Positions 43,519 through 52,832 of a stretch of DNA of 58,260 nucleotides are shown here, piece after piece. Within the stretch, counting starts at the first letter, position 1, and the number at the start of each line of letters is the position of its first letter. The notes beneath the pieces are model-generated. The model saw nothing but the letters and a program-made list of their open reading frames with translations. It did not search any database and was not told where the DNA came from. The translations under genes were made by a program, and so were the position numbers. Source of the DNA: CAYYNP01 sp964472545 (lineage in GTDB: Bacteria; Planctomycetota; Planctomycetia; Pirellulales; Thermoguttaceae); assembly GCA_964472545.1 (NCBI GenBank), contig CAYYNP010000022.1, positions 1 to 58,260 on the forward strand. The letters are read 5' to 3'.

Positions 43519-44418
43519 ATGATACCGGCGAGATTCCGTCGCGAGACAGGCAGTCAGGCCGTGGGACTTGTGGTCTACGTGATCGTAGCGCCGATTGTGG
43601 CAATTGTCCTCACGCTCCTCAGCATGCTGCCTGCGACGCTGCTTGTGCAGTGGGCCCGTTGGCCGGAAGCCTCTGCGGGCATCCTCGCCTTCGCGCTCTT
43701 CCCTATGATTCTCTTGGCGGTCTGTGCTTGGGCGATCAGAGATTATCGGCGTCGGGCGTTGACGGAAGTCGTTGTGCATCGTGACCGGATCGAGCTATCT
43801 CTCGGCCGGGACCAACGGGAAATCCCTTTCGATTCTGTGCATACGGTTCGGCTGGTTCGGGTGCGGGCGGACATGGTCTGCGTTTTGCAGCTGACCGGTG
43901 GCGAGAAGGTGTGGTTGTCGCAGGAAATCGCGCCGTTCTCGCAGGTTCATGCCCCGTTTGAACTGACACTCGTCTCCGACCTGGCCCGCCGAATCCCCGA
44001 TCGACTTGCAGCCGAAGAGACAATCTCGCTCAGAGAGAGCCGCCTGAAATCTCTATCGCTGATCCCGCTGGGCGCTTGCATAATGGTCTTCGCAGGCCTA
44101 CTATGCCTTTCGGGGCGTGGATTCCGAATTGGCCGCCAGTTGTTATCGGTCGGCGATTCTTGGATCCACGTCGGACGCCGTGCCGCACGTGGCGGGTTCG
44201 TCGTATGCCAAGACGGTATTGTGGCGGGGCGTCACCCCGATCGTCCCATTCCCTGGTCGGAGATGGCAACCATGCGCCGCGATGCCTGTGGAATCGTCAT
44301 CGAGGCAGCCGACGGAAGGAAGTTCTCGGCTTCGGCACTGGCTCGCAACTGCTGGCCGGTCGCCAAGTGGATCGAACGTACCCACGGCCGGGCATCTCCT
44401 AAGAACGCCTCCCCTTGA
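43519..44418 (+). CDS. Hypothetical membrane protein
   Basis: 299 residues from ATG at 43519 with GAGGGA just before it. Two membrane spans near the N-terminus (about 17-40, VVYVIVAPIVAIVLTLLSML, and 53-70, AGILAFALFPMILLAVCAWA) are followed by a soluble PH-like region (VVHRDRIELSL, IPFDSVHTVRLV). A third hydrophobic segment (about 184-198, LSLIPLGACIMVFAGL) precedes a second similar half (FVVCQDGIVAGRHPDRPIPW). The layout suggests two bacterial PH-like domains, but I do not recognise a family. Confidence 0.65.
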   Translation: MIPARFRRETGSQAVGLVVYVIVAPIVAIVLTLLSMLPATLLVQWARWPEASAGILAFALFPMILLAVCAWAIRDYRRRALTEVVVHRDRIELSLGRDQREIPFDSVHTVRLVRVRADMVCVLQLTGGEKVWLSQEIAPFSQVHAPFELTLVSDLARRIPDRLAAEETISLRESRLKSLSLIPLGACIMVFAGLLCLSGRGFRIGRQLLSVGDSWIHVGRRAARGGFVVCQDGIVAGRHPDRPIPWSEMATMRRDACGIVIEAADGRKFSASALARNCWPVAKWIERTHGRASPKNASP

Positions 44419-44492
44419 CGTTGCTCGGCGCAAACGTAGATACCAGGAAAGACCTTGGAACATAGACGCCATTTTCTTACGGAGAGACTCTC

Positions 44493-46880
44493 ATGCTCGG
44501 CAGACTGCCTTTCGCCTTTACTCTACTTCTTGCCCTATCCGCCGCCACGGTACTGGCCGATCCCGGCCCGATGGTGCTTTGGTACGAGAAGCCGGCCGGA
44601 CCGTGGACCGAGGCCAACCCGATCGGCAACGGACGCCTGGGGGCGATGATCTTCGGCGGCACGGAAAAGGCGCGGGTCCAATTCAACGACGACACGCTCT
44701 GGTTCGGCGAGCCGCACGACTACTCGCACGAGGGGGCGGCGGAATACCTGCCGCAAATTCGCAAGCTGCTCTTCGAGGGCAAGCAACGCGACGCGGAGCA
44801 GTTGGCCGGCCAACACTTCATGAGCGTGCCGCTGAGGCAGACGCCCTATCAACCCTGCGGCGACCTGCTGCTGGAGTTTCCCGACCATGCCGATGTGGCC
44901 GACTATCGCCGCGAATTGGACATCGATCGGGCCATCGCCACGGTGAGCTACCGGGTGGGCGACGTGACCTACACCCGCGAGACGTTCGCCAGCGCCGTCG
45001 ACGACGTGATCGTCCACCGCATTTCGGCCGACAAACCGGGCATGCTGAGCTTCACCGCCACGATGGACACGCTGCACGAAGAGAAGTCGCTCGTGCCGGC
45101 CGGCCCGCGGCAACTGGCGCTGCGCGGCCGGGTACGCAACACGGGTGGGCGTCGCGGCAGGACCATCGAGAACCCGTTGCGGTTCGAGGCCCACGTGCAA
45201 GTCACGACCGACGGCGGCACGCTGAAGGTGACCGAAGAAGGTATCGACGTGCAGCAGGCGAACTCGGCCGTGCTGGTGCTGGCAGCGGCGACCAACTACG
45301 TCCGCTACGAGGACGTCAGCGGCGATCCGGCCAAGCGGTGCGTGGCTACGCTGAAAGCTGCGGCCGGCAAGACGTTCGAGCAGTTGCGCGACGCCCACGT
45401 GGCCGACCATCGGTCGCTCTTTCGCCGTGTGGAACTCGACCTGGGTACGACGGAGAAGATCAACGTTCCCACCGATCGGCGGATCAAGGACTTTGGCGCC
45501 GGCGATGACCCGCAGCTTGCGGCGCTCTACTTCCAGTTCGGCCGCTACTTGATGATCGCCGGCTCGAGGCCGGGCAGCCAGCCGATGAACCTTCAGGGGC
45601 TGTGGAACGAGAGCCTCAACCCGCCGTGGGAGGGTAAGTACACGGTCAATATCAACACCGAGATGAACTACTGGCCGGCCGAGCCGTGCAATCTGGCCGA
45701 GTGCCATCTGCCGCTGTTCGACGCCCTGGAGGAATTGCGAATCTCCGGGGCCAAGGTGGCCAAGACGCACTACAACGCCCGCGGCTGGGTGCTGCACCAC
45801 AACTTCGACCTCTGGCGCGGCACGGCCCCGATCAACGCCTCGAACCACGGCATCTGGCCCACCGGCGGCGCGTGGCTCTGTCAACATCTCTGGTGGCACT
45901 ACCAGTTTGGTGGCGACAAGCAATTCCTCGCCGAGCGGGCGTATCCGATCATGAAGGATGCGGCGTTGTTCTTCGTCGACGTGTTGGTCGAAGACCCCCG
46001 CAACGACGACGGCTGGTTGATCTGTGGCCCGTCGAACTCACCGGAGAACGGCGGGCTGGTGATGGGGCCCACCATGGACCACCAGATCATCCGCAACCTC
46101 TTCGGCAACGTGATCGAGGCCTCCGAGATTCTGGGCGTCGACGCCGAGCTGCGCGCGAAGCTTGCGGAAATGCGAGGACGCATCGCCCCGAACCAGATCG
46201 GGCAACACGGCCAGCTTCAAGAGTGGCTCGAAGACAAAGACAGCCCGAACAACCATCACCGTCACGTTTCGCACCTTTGGGGGCTTCACCCCGGATGCGA
46301 AATCACCCGCCAGACGCCCGAGTTGTTCCAGGCAGTCAAAACGTCGCTCACCCAGCGCGGCGACGGCGGCACCGGCTGGAGCAAGGCCTGGAAGGTCAAC
46401 TTCTGGGCCCGGCTGCTCGACGGCGACCATGCCTACCTGATGCTCGACGGCCTGATCTCCAGCAGCACGATGCCGAACATGTTCGACACCCACCCGCCGT
46501 TCCAGATCGACGGCAACTTCGGCGGTACCTCGGGGATCTGCGAGATGCTGCTGCAAAGCCAGGGCGGCGAAGTCGCCATCTTGCCGGCGTTGCCGAGCGC
46601 CTGGAAGAGGGGGAATATCGACGGGCTGCGAGCCCGTGGGAAGATCGAAGTAAGAATCGGATGGGAGCTCGATCAGACATCCACGATACTGGCCGTCGAC
46701 CGCGACGGAGAACATCGTCTCCGTCTCCCTCCCGGACACGAGTTGATCGAGGTCTATCGCCTCGACGACAAGCAGCGGGACGTGTCGCTGGACGTGACCC
46801 GGAACGACGATGGAACGTTGAACCTGGCGGTTGTGAAAGGGAGGCAATACGTGATCCGCACGATCGAATCGCAGCCGTGA
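44493..46880 (+). CDS. Glycoside hydrolase family 95 alpha-L-fucosidase-like protein
   Basis: 795 residues, typical for GH95, with a signal peptide MLGRLPFAFTLLLALSAATVLA. The N-terminal beta domain begins WYEKPAGPWTEANPIGNGRLG. The (alpha/alpha)6 catalytic domain has NLQGLWNESLNPPWEGKYT, NINTEMNYWPAEP (Asn386 and Asn388, the base-activating pair), ICGPSNSPENG with the acid Glu518, HRHVSHLWGLHPG and QIDGNFGGTSGICEM. These match the 1,2-alpha-fucosidase residues of Bifidobacterium AfcA. It is exported and would remove fucose (or galactose, in some members) from polysaccharides such as algal or host glycans. The neighbouring genes give no further clue. Confidence 0.92.
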   Translation: MLGRLPFAFTLLLALSAATVLADPGPMVLWYEKPAGPWTEANPIGNGRLGAMIFGGTEKARVQFNDDTLWFGEPHDYSHEGAAEYLPQIRKLLFEGKQRDAEQLAGQHFMSVPLRQTPYQPCGDLLLEFPDHADVADYRRELDIDRAIATVSYRVGDVTYTRETFASAVDDVIVHRISADKPGMLSFTATMDTLHEEKSLVPAGPRQLALRGRVRNTGGRRGRTIENPLRFEAHVQVTTDGGTLKVTEEGIDVQQANSAVLVLAAATNYVRYEDVSGDPAKRCVATLKAAAGKTFEQLRDAHVADHRSLFRRVELDLGTTEKINVPTDRRIKDFGAGDDPQLAALYFQFGRYLMIAGSRPGSQPMNLQGLWNESLNPPWEGKYTVNINTEMNYWPAEPCNLAECHLPLFDALEELRISGAKVAKTHYNARGWVLHHNFDLWRGTAPINASNHGIWPTGGAWLCQHLWWHYQFGGDKQFLAERAYPIMKDAALFFVDVLVEDPRNDDGWLICGPSNSPENGGLVMGPTMDHQIIRNLFGNVIEASEILGVDAELRAKLAEMRGRIAPNQIGQHGQLQEWLEDKDSPNNHHRHVSHLWGLHPGCEITRQTPELFQAVKTSLTQRGDGGTGWSKAWKVNFWARLLDGDHAYLMLDGLISSSTMPNMFDTHPPFQIDGNFGGTSGICEMLLQSQGGEVAILPALPSAWKRGNIDGLRARGKIEVRIGWELDQTSTILAVDRDGEHRLRLPPGHELIEVYRLDDKQRDVSLDVTRNDDGTLNLAVVKGRQYVIRTIESQP

Positions 46881-47132
46881 CGTTGTAGCAGGGGGCCGAT
46901 CGCCAGGCGGGCCACCGATCCAGACCCCGCCGCAATCGTCACATTCGGCAAAATCGTTAACGTTTGCCTATTCTGCCGCCGATACGTAGAGCGGACCATT
47001 CTCTCAGATTTGGCGGCCACCGATCACCCGGGCCCGGTGTTGGACGGTCGCCCGGCGATCCGCTTCGCGGGGTGTTTGGTGGGTGGGAAGTGGAGGAGAC
47101 ACCACCTCTGGGCCGATTGGGATCTTCCTGGC

Positions 47133-49034
47133 ATGCTCGACTGCCGAAGGCTGGTTTTCGTTGTGGCCGCTGGGCTTTCTCTTTGGGCTCCCGGCCCGCT
47201 CTATGCGAAGCAGTTCGGCCCGGACCATGCGGCGTTCGGTTCGGCCGGTCAGTTTGAGCAAGCTAGGTCGTCGCGGGCACTACCCGGTTCGGTCGGCCGG
47301 GAGATCTGGACGACCCGCGCCGAGCAAGTCGGCTTTGCGTACGCCGCCGAACCCGCTCGTTTGCCGGAGAACGGCCAGGCAAACCGAAACGTGAGCTTCG
47401 CTGCACCGCCGTCTCGTTTGCTGCGAGCATCCGATCTCGATCCGTCGGTTGTGGCTGCTGGAAAAGCCGCGTTCGAGGAAAGCTGCACGCAGTGTCACAA
47501 GGCGGAGATGGCGCTCGACAAACGGAAGGACTTCCACAACTGGCTGGCCACGGCCGTCAGGATGGCCACTCAAGAGGACGCCGACATTCCGCCGGAGGAC
47601 CTCGTGCCGATCGCGACCTATCTGACGTCGCTGAATCCGGCCGCCATCGAGCCGGAGCCGCCGCCCAGCATGCCACAACGCCCCGGCTTTGACCCGAGGG
47701 TCGTGACTGCCGGCAGAGCGGCGTTCGGCACCAGTTGCGTCGACTGCCACGACGCCGACAGGTCGCTGCAGAAGCGAAAAGACCTCACCGGCTGGCTGTC
47801 GACGGTCAGGCGAATGGCGCGGAAAGAGGACGCCAACGTCGCGCCCGGCGACGTTGTGCCGATCGCGACCTATCTGGCGTCCTTGAATCCGGCCGCCGCC
47901 GAAGCCACCGGAGCAGGCGCTCAAACGGCGGCCGCCGCGTCGGCGTCGGAACCGGAGTTCGATCTGTACGGGACCGTATCGGCGGTACACCTCAGCGGTG
48001 CCAAGGAAGTGCTGGAAAACCCGGGCTTCTTTCCGGAAGTTTGGGTCGGTGCTGAGTGGCGCCCCCGATCGTCGTCGGTCAGCGCGCGGGTCAACGCCTG
48101 TGTGACCTGCCACTCGGAGGGCGCCGGCGGTGGAAGCCGTATCGAGTTGGCCGAGGGCTTCGTCCGCTACGACGTTCTCCACCGCCCCGATGGCAGCGAA
48201 GAGCACGGCGGCAAGGAACTCTCGGTCGACGGGGGCCGGTTCATTGTGCCCTTCGGTGCCTTCGCGGCAAAGAGCCATCCGGCGGCGTTTCGCACGGCGA
48301 CCCGGCCGCTGATGTACAACATGGGGCAAAACGTCCACCGCGACGATCTTGGCCCACCGATCCTGCCGATGCCCTATGCGGACGAAGGCTTCCGGGTCAC
48401 GGCCCGTGCTCCCATTGTGTGCGAAGAGTTGACCGCCACGGCCGACGCTTATGTGGTCAACGGTCTGCAAGGCGGCAGCAGCGTAAACTTCTTCTTCAGC
48501 CGCGACTACGTCGACAACAACTCGCAGCCGGCAGTCGGCGGCCGGTTGACGCTGGGGACCAAGCGGGTCCGCGGCGGCGTTTCGATCATGAGCGGCCAAT
48601 TCAGCGCCGACGGCAGCTTCGGCCCGGCCGCCGACGGGTTGCACTACAAGATCTACGGCGCGGATCTCACGGCACGATGGGAGGATCGTCTACGCGTCCA
48701 CGTGGAATACGCGCAGCGCACCAGCGACCTGTTGAGTATCGACGTGGTCGAGGAGGACCTTCAGGGCCTGCTCTTAGAGGGCGAACTCAAGGTTTGGGAT
48801 CGTCCGCGGATCGCCTTGGTCGTGCGCTACGACGAACAGAGCCGCAGCAGCCCGATAGCCGTGCCGGGCAGCCGCATTCCGACCGGGGACTTCACCGTCG
48901 ACCGCATTACCTGGGGTATCAACGTTGCGTTGGCCGGCGGCAGCACGCTGATCATCAATCACGAGCATTGGGACGTGCCGGGGCCGCTGCGCAACGTCGA
49001 CGTGCTCGGCGTTCGTTGGGTGGGGGCGTTCTAA
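47133..49034 (+). CDS. Multiheme c-type cytochrome fused to a beta-barrel
   Basis: 633 residues from ATG at 47133 (MLDCRRLVFVVAAGLSLWAPG, signal peptide). There are three CxxCH motifs: Cys118-His122 (SCTQCH), Cys202-His206 (SCVDCH) and Cys323-His327 (ACVTCH). The first two lie in an internal duplication with an 84-residue period (AGKAAFEESCTQCH / AGRAAFGTSCVDCH, each with a TYLxSLNPAA end). From about residue 420 the sequence becomes alternating beta strands (for example VNFFFSRDYVDNN, LRVHVEYAQRTSDLL, IALVVRYDEQ) and ends LGVRWVGAF, with a terminal Phe. This suggests an outer-membrane barrel carrying hemes on the periplasmic side. Function, perhaps electron transfer through the outer membrane, is inference. 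Confidence 0.8.
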   Translation: MLDCRRLVFVVAAGLSLWAPGPLYAKQFGPDHAAFGSAGQFEQARSSRALPGSVGREIWTTRAEQVGFAYAAEPARLPENGQANRNVSFAAPPSRLLRASDLDPSVVAAGKAAFEESCTQCHKAEMALDKRKDFHNWLATAVRMATQEDADIPPEDLVPIATYLTSLNPAAIEPEPPPSMPQRPGFDPRVVTAGRAAFGTSCVDCHDADRSLQKRKDLTGWLSTVRRMARKEDANVAPGDVVPIATYLASLNPAAAEATGAGAQTAAAASASEPEFDLYGTVSAVHLSGAKEVLENPGFFPEVWVGAEWRPRSSSVSARVNACVTCHSEGAGGGSRIELAEGFVRYDVLHRPDGSEEHGGKELSVDGGRFIVPFGAFAAKSHPAAFRTATRPLMYNMGQNVHRDDLGPPILPMPYADEGFRVTARAPIVCEELTATADAYVVNGLQGGSSVNFFFSRDYVDNNSQPAVGGRLTLGTKRVRGGVSIMSGQFSADGSFGPAADGLHYKIYGADLTARWEDRLRVHVEYAQRTSDLLSIDVVEEDLQGLLLEGELKVWDRPRIALVVRYDEQSRSSPIAVPGSRIPTGDFTVDRITWGINVALAGGSTLIINHEHWDVPGPLRNVDVLGVRWVGAF

Positions 49035-49501
49035 CGCGGCGGCTAGGTGTCGAACCGCGGCGCCGTGGTTCGGCCGGCCAAGGTAAGTTGTGAGGTGATC
49101 GATCAGATCGAGGCGTGGAGTCTCCTTAGAACCGGGAAGACGAACGACTTAGGCCGATCGAACGCCTGGCGGCAGAATTCAGGCAACCGCTTGCCCAATA
49201 GGCCTTAACGGGCAGCCTTGACTCGCGCCATGCGAGCCGAACCATTCAGATGAGTTGCCGCACGATCTGGTAAAGGCTTCGTACAGGATCTGCTACTGTC
49301 GAGACCACCCGTGACGTGAGACCTTGTTGACGCGCCGTACCGGTACAACGATCCTGTGCGGAGTGATCTTGTGCGGAGTCCGCTTCTAGAGGCTGCGGAC
49401 CGCCGCGTCCGGTTTGGATACGACCCGTTGGCCCCGGGCCCCAGTTGGCGTCGGGCCGAGAACTCCGAGGATCCTGCCTCTTGTCACGAAAGGGCTCAAC
49501 G
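49035..49501. other. Intergenic region, no gene seen
   Basis: About 465 bases between the cytochrome-barrel gene and the Calx-beta gene. The only notable structure is a short direct repeat (GATCCTGTGCGGAGT / GATCTTGTGCGGAGT near 49351-49380). The long minus-strand frame crossing this region continues under the next gene and looks like a shadow. Confidence 0.5.
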
Positions 49502-51289
49502 ATGAAATGGCCCAGCGCGTTACGTCGCCGGCAGAAGTTCGGGCAGCCGCATAGTCCGGTCCGGGGTCGAAAACTAGCGTTCGAGGGCTTGGAGCGGCGG
49601 CTCGTTCTATCGACCGTGAGCCTGGGGGCCGATCGGGACAATACGTTGTTCGAGAGCTTCAGTGGTTCGCTCAGCAACGGAGCCGGTGCATATCTGTTTG
49701 CCGGACTGACCGACCGCAACGCCATTCGGCGCGGAATCCTCTCCTTCGACATTGCCGCAAGCGTGCCCGAAGGGGCTACGATCGACAGCGTGGAACTCTC
49801 GCTCCATATGTCGCGCACGATCTCCGGTGCGCAGACGATCGGTCTGCACGCGGTGTCGGCCGATTGGGGCGAAGGCACCTCGAACGCTCCCGGACAGGAA
49901 GGGAAAGGAACGACCGCCGCTTTAGGGGACGTGACGTGGATCCACCGCTTCGCCAACTCGTCCACATGGACAACGCCCGGCGGCGACTTCGCGCCGACGT
50001 CCAGCGCCACGGCGTCCGTGGCGGGCGTCGCCCATTACCAATGGGGATCGACGGCCGATATGGTCGCCGACGTGCAGGGCTGGCTCGACGAACCGTCGAG
50101 CAACTTCGGGTGGATACTCGTTGGAAATGAGGCCGTTGTGGGCGGCGCCAAACGATTCGACACCAAGGAGAACTCGAACGTGGCGTTTCGCCCGGTACTC
50201 ACCGTCGACTTCACCGAAACTCCGAACGTCTCGATCGGTGACGTCGCGGTCACCGAAGGAAACACCGGCACGGTGGATGCCGTCTTTCCGGTGACGCTGT
50301 CGGCCGCCAGCAGTCAGACGGTGACGGTCGACTACGCTACGTTGGATGGCTCGGCTGTGGCCGGAGAGGATTATCAGGCTCAAAGTGGCACGTTGACCTT
50401 CCAGCCCGGCGAAACGACGCAGACGATCACCGTTGCGGTGATCGGCGACACGCCGGACGAAACCAACGAGGCCTTCTTCGTCAACCTCTCGGCCGCGACC
50501 AACGCGAACATCGACGACGGCCAGGGCGAGGCGACGATCAACGACGACGACCAGGCAGCCGTCGTAGGACGCCACGTCTTCTACAACAACTCGGCGTTCG
50601 ACGGCAACGATCCCGCGCCCGGCTCGCCGGACGATTCGGCCATTGCAGCCGACAAGACCGCCTTGCGTCCGGGCGGCACGGCCAGCTTCGATAACTACAC
50701 CAGTTTCAGCCTGGGCATCAACGGCGTGATGGTCGACGTAGCCAGTTCCGCAGCTACGCCGACGGCGGCCGACTTCCTGTTCCGCGTGGGCAACGACGGC
50801 GATCCGGCGGGATGGGAGACCGTTTCAACTCCCGTCACACTTGCCGTTCGCGAGGGAGCCGGCGTCGACGGTTCCGATCGCGTCACGCTCACCTGGCCCG
50901 ACCACAACATTCGACGGCAATGGTTGCAGGTGACCGTCCTGGCCGAACGCTTGGGATTGGCCGCAGACGACGTCTTCTATTTCGGCAACGCCGTCGGCGA
51001 GGCGGGCAATTCGGCTTCCAACACGCGCGTGACGACGACCGATCTGTTGCTGGCCAGGAACAACCCTCGGAACTTCCTCAATCCGGCCACGATCGACACC
51101 GATTTCGATTACAGCCGGGACAAACGCGTCAACGCAACCGACGTGTTGTTGGCCAGGAACAACCAGACGAACTTCCTCACGGAATTGCAGTTGCTCGATT
51201 TCTCGGGCGAACAACTCGCGAAGGAACGAACCCCAGCGGAGGTGTCGCAACCCACGGCGAGCGATCCGAGCCAGACGTACGGCAGTTAG
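49502..51289 (+). CDS. Secreted surface protein: DNRLRE, Calx-beta and dockerin-like parts
   Basis: 595 residues from ATG at 49502 (AAGGG upstream). A basic N-terminus leads to FEGLERRLVLS, an LEPR-XLL-like signature of exported planctomycete proteins. Residues about 40-235 look like a DNRLRE/TGFb-propeptide-like beta domain (IRRGILSFDIAASVPEGATI, WGEGTSNAPG). Residues about 237-335 are a Calx-beta domain (VSIGDVAVTEGNTGTVDAVF, VDYATLDGSAVAGEDYQ, GTLTFQPGETTQTI). A C-terminal pair, TTDLLLARNN and DYSRDKRVNATDVLLARNN, is like dockerin type I calcium loops. Probably a surface or matrix adhesion protein; ligand unknown. Confidence 0.82.
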   Translation: MKWPSALRRRQKFGQPHSPVRGRKLAFEGLERRLVLSTVSLGADRDNTLFESFSGSLSNGAGAYLFAGLTDRNAIRRGILSFDIAASVPEGATIDSVELSLHMSRTISGAQTIGLHAVSADWGEGTSNAPGQEGKGTTAALGDVTWIHRFANSSTWTTPGGDFAPTSSATASVAGVAHYQWGSTADMVADVQGWLDEPSSNFGWILVGNEAVVGGAKRFDTKENSNVAFRPVLTVDFTETPNVSIGDVAVTEGNTGTVDAVFPVTLSAASSQTVTVDYATLDGSAVAGEDYQAQSGTLTFQPGETTQTITVAVIGDTPDETNEAFFVNLSAATNANIDDGQGEATINDDDQAAVVGRHVFYNNSAFDGNDPAPGSPDDSAIAADKTALRPGGTASFDNYTSFSLGINGVMVDVASSAATPTAADFLFRVGNDGDPAGWETVSTPVTLAVREGAGVDGSDRVTLTWPDHNIRRQWLQVTVLAERLGLAADDVFYFGNAVGEAGNSASNTRVTTTDLLLARNNPRNFLNPATIDTDFDYSRDKRVNATDVLLARNNQTNFLTELQLLDFSGEQLAKERTPAEVSQPTASDPSQTYGS

Positions 51290-51424
51290 CCGAAGACTGC
51301 CGACGCGGCCACGTTGGAAGTCTGCCGGGGATGCCGCCTCACGATCTGCACAGTGAGGTCGCAGCCGCGACGCTCGAATCGGGCGTCGATTGCCTGCCAG
51401 CATGTTCCTGTGCGGGGGGAACTC

Positions 51425-52105
51425 TCAGTGGCTGGCCATCCGCCGACGCAGCAACGTCGCAGCCACCCCAACCACCAGCAACACGATCGCTCCCGGCTCC
51501 GGAACCGGGCTGGGCAACTCGCCGGAACCGGCGGAAAAGTTGGCCAGGATCGTAGCGGCGTCGAACTCCGGGCCGTTTCGGCTGGTGAAGATCAGGATGT
51601 TGCTGCTTGGATCGGGATCGCCCGGCGGGATCTTGTTGTCGGCGAAACTGAAGGCGGCCGAGGTGAAGGACGGCGCGGCGCCCTGAAAGCGTACCGAGGT
51701 GGGCACGATGCCGCTGCCGATCGCGGCAATCGTGCTGAGCGACTCGTCGCCGTCCAGCCCGACGGTGAGCTGCCGCAGGGAGTCGTTCTGCGGCGGGCCG
51801 GTGTTGAAGATCTGATAGGCGTAGACGAATTCGGTGCCCGCGCTGGGGTCCTCGCCGGGGAAGGAAAGCTCGAACGTGCCGGGGGCGAAAACGGCGTAGT
51901 CGACCTCGGCGAAGAAATCCAACAGCGGCAGAGGCGTCGGCGGCGTGGAGGTAAACGTCTCGGTGCCTTGCCAGCCGGGCATCACGTTTCCGTCGATCGC
52001 CAGCATCCCGGCCACCGCCGGGCAGGTCGTCAACAAGGCCACGGCGAGCGTACCTGAACAGATACAGCAGAGGCGTCTTGAACGATTGGGCAAGTCGGCA
52101 TGCAT
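51425..52105 (-). CDS. PEP-CTERM sorted exported protein
   Basis: 226 residues from ATG at 52105 with GGAG upstream. Signal peptide CCICSGTLAVALLTTCPAVA. The C-terminus is VPEPGAIVLLVVGVAATLLR followed by RRMASH: Val-Pro-Glu-Pro, a membrane helix and a basic end, the exosortase sorting signal. The middle part has EFVYAYQIFNTGPP and other segments shared with the next gene upstream (52182-52832), which is a paralogue. The exosortase itself is not in the window. The function of the mature protein is unknown. Confidence 0.85.
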   Translation of the reverse strand: MHADLPNRSRRLCCICSGTLAVALLTTCPAVAGMLAIDGNVMPGWQGTETFTSTPPTPLPLLDFFAEVDYAVFAPGTFELSFPGEDPSAGTEFVYAYQIFNTGPPQNDSLRQLTVGLDGDESLSTIAAIGSGIVPTSVRFQGAAPSFTSAAFSFADNKIPPGDPDPSSNILIFTSRNGPEFDAATILANFSAGSGELPSPVPEPGAIVLLVVGVAATLLRRRMASH

Positions 52106-52181
52106 GGTTAACGCTCCGTCGGTGAGAAGTAGTACCTGTCCGCTCTCCGGGATTTCCCCGGCCGTGTGCCTGCGGGCTCCA

Positions 52182-52832
52182 CTACGCACGTCTTCTTCGG
52201 GCCAGTCCTGCCAGGATGCAAGTCGCGGTTGCCAAGATCATCAATGTTAGCGTGGTCGGTTCGGGTATCGGTTCGGCGCTGGGCGTGGGGATGGGCGAGG
52301 CCGTGGCGAACGAGCCGCCGTTGACCACGATCGAATACAGATCCATCGGCACGTTCGGGCTGGAGAAGACCAGGGCTTGGGAGTTCTCGCCCTGGACGAT
52401 TCCCTGCGGGAAGCCGAAATAGGCGCTGCCGGGGACCTCAACGGTCGCTTCGTTCGGCGCAATGCCCACGATACCCGCCACGGCGTCCTCGAACGCCCCC
52501 GCGTTGCCGGCCGGATGGATGGTGGGCGTGTTCACGCTGGTCGTGTAGTCGGCGCCCGTGCTGTAAACCTGATAGACGTAGACCAGTTCGTCCGGCGTCG
52601 GCGTCCACGCACCGCCCGTGTCGAAGGGAAAGGCCTCCTCGGTGAAGACGGCCCATTCGATCGTGCCGGCCAGGTCGCCCGACACAAAGGGCGTCGCTCC
52701 GCTCCAGGTGACCACGCCGTCATCGTAGGCGTCCGGATGGGCCGGCAGGATGCCGGCCGCGGCCGGAACGGTCAGAGCCCCCAATACCGCAAGGGCAGCC
52801 ACATACGCGGTTACTCCGGTTCTTTCTATCAT
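52182..52832 (-). CDS. PEP-CTERM sorted exported protein, paralogue of the previous gene
   Basis: 216 residues from ATG at 52832 with AAGGG before it. Signal peptide TAYVAALAVLGALTVPAAAG; C-terminal signal IPEPTTLTLMILATATCILA then GLARRRRA. The core ELVYVYQVYSTG, preceded by AVFTEEAF, matches EFVYAYQIFNTG and AVFAPGTF of the neighbour, so the pair arose by tandem duplication. It is preceded by a long structured leader (52833-53150). Confidence 0.85.
   Translation of the reverse strand: MIERTGVTAYVAALAVLGALTVPAAAGILPAHPDAYDDGVVTWSGATPFVSGDLAGTIEWAVFTEEAFPFDTGGAWTPTPDELVYVYQVYSTGADYTTSVNTPTIHPAGNAGAFEDAVAGIVGIAPNEATVEVPGSAYFGFPQGIVQGENSQALVFSSPNVPMDLYSIVVNGGSFATASPIPTPSAEPIPEPTTLTLMILATATCILAGLARRRRA

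Noticed and set aside
44535..45923. 462-codon minus-strand frame opposite the GH95 gene
   Set aside because: The plus-strand GH95 sequence is conserved along its whole length, so the antisense frame is a shadow.
49246..50010. 254-codon minus-strand frame crossing the gap before the Calx-beta gene
   Set aside because: It overlaps the conserved N-terminus of the surface protein, lacks a ribosome site and has no recognisable domain.
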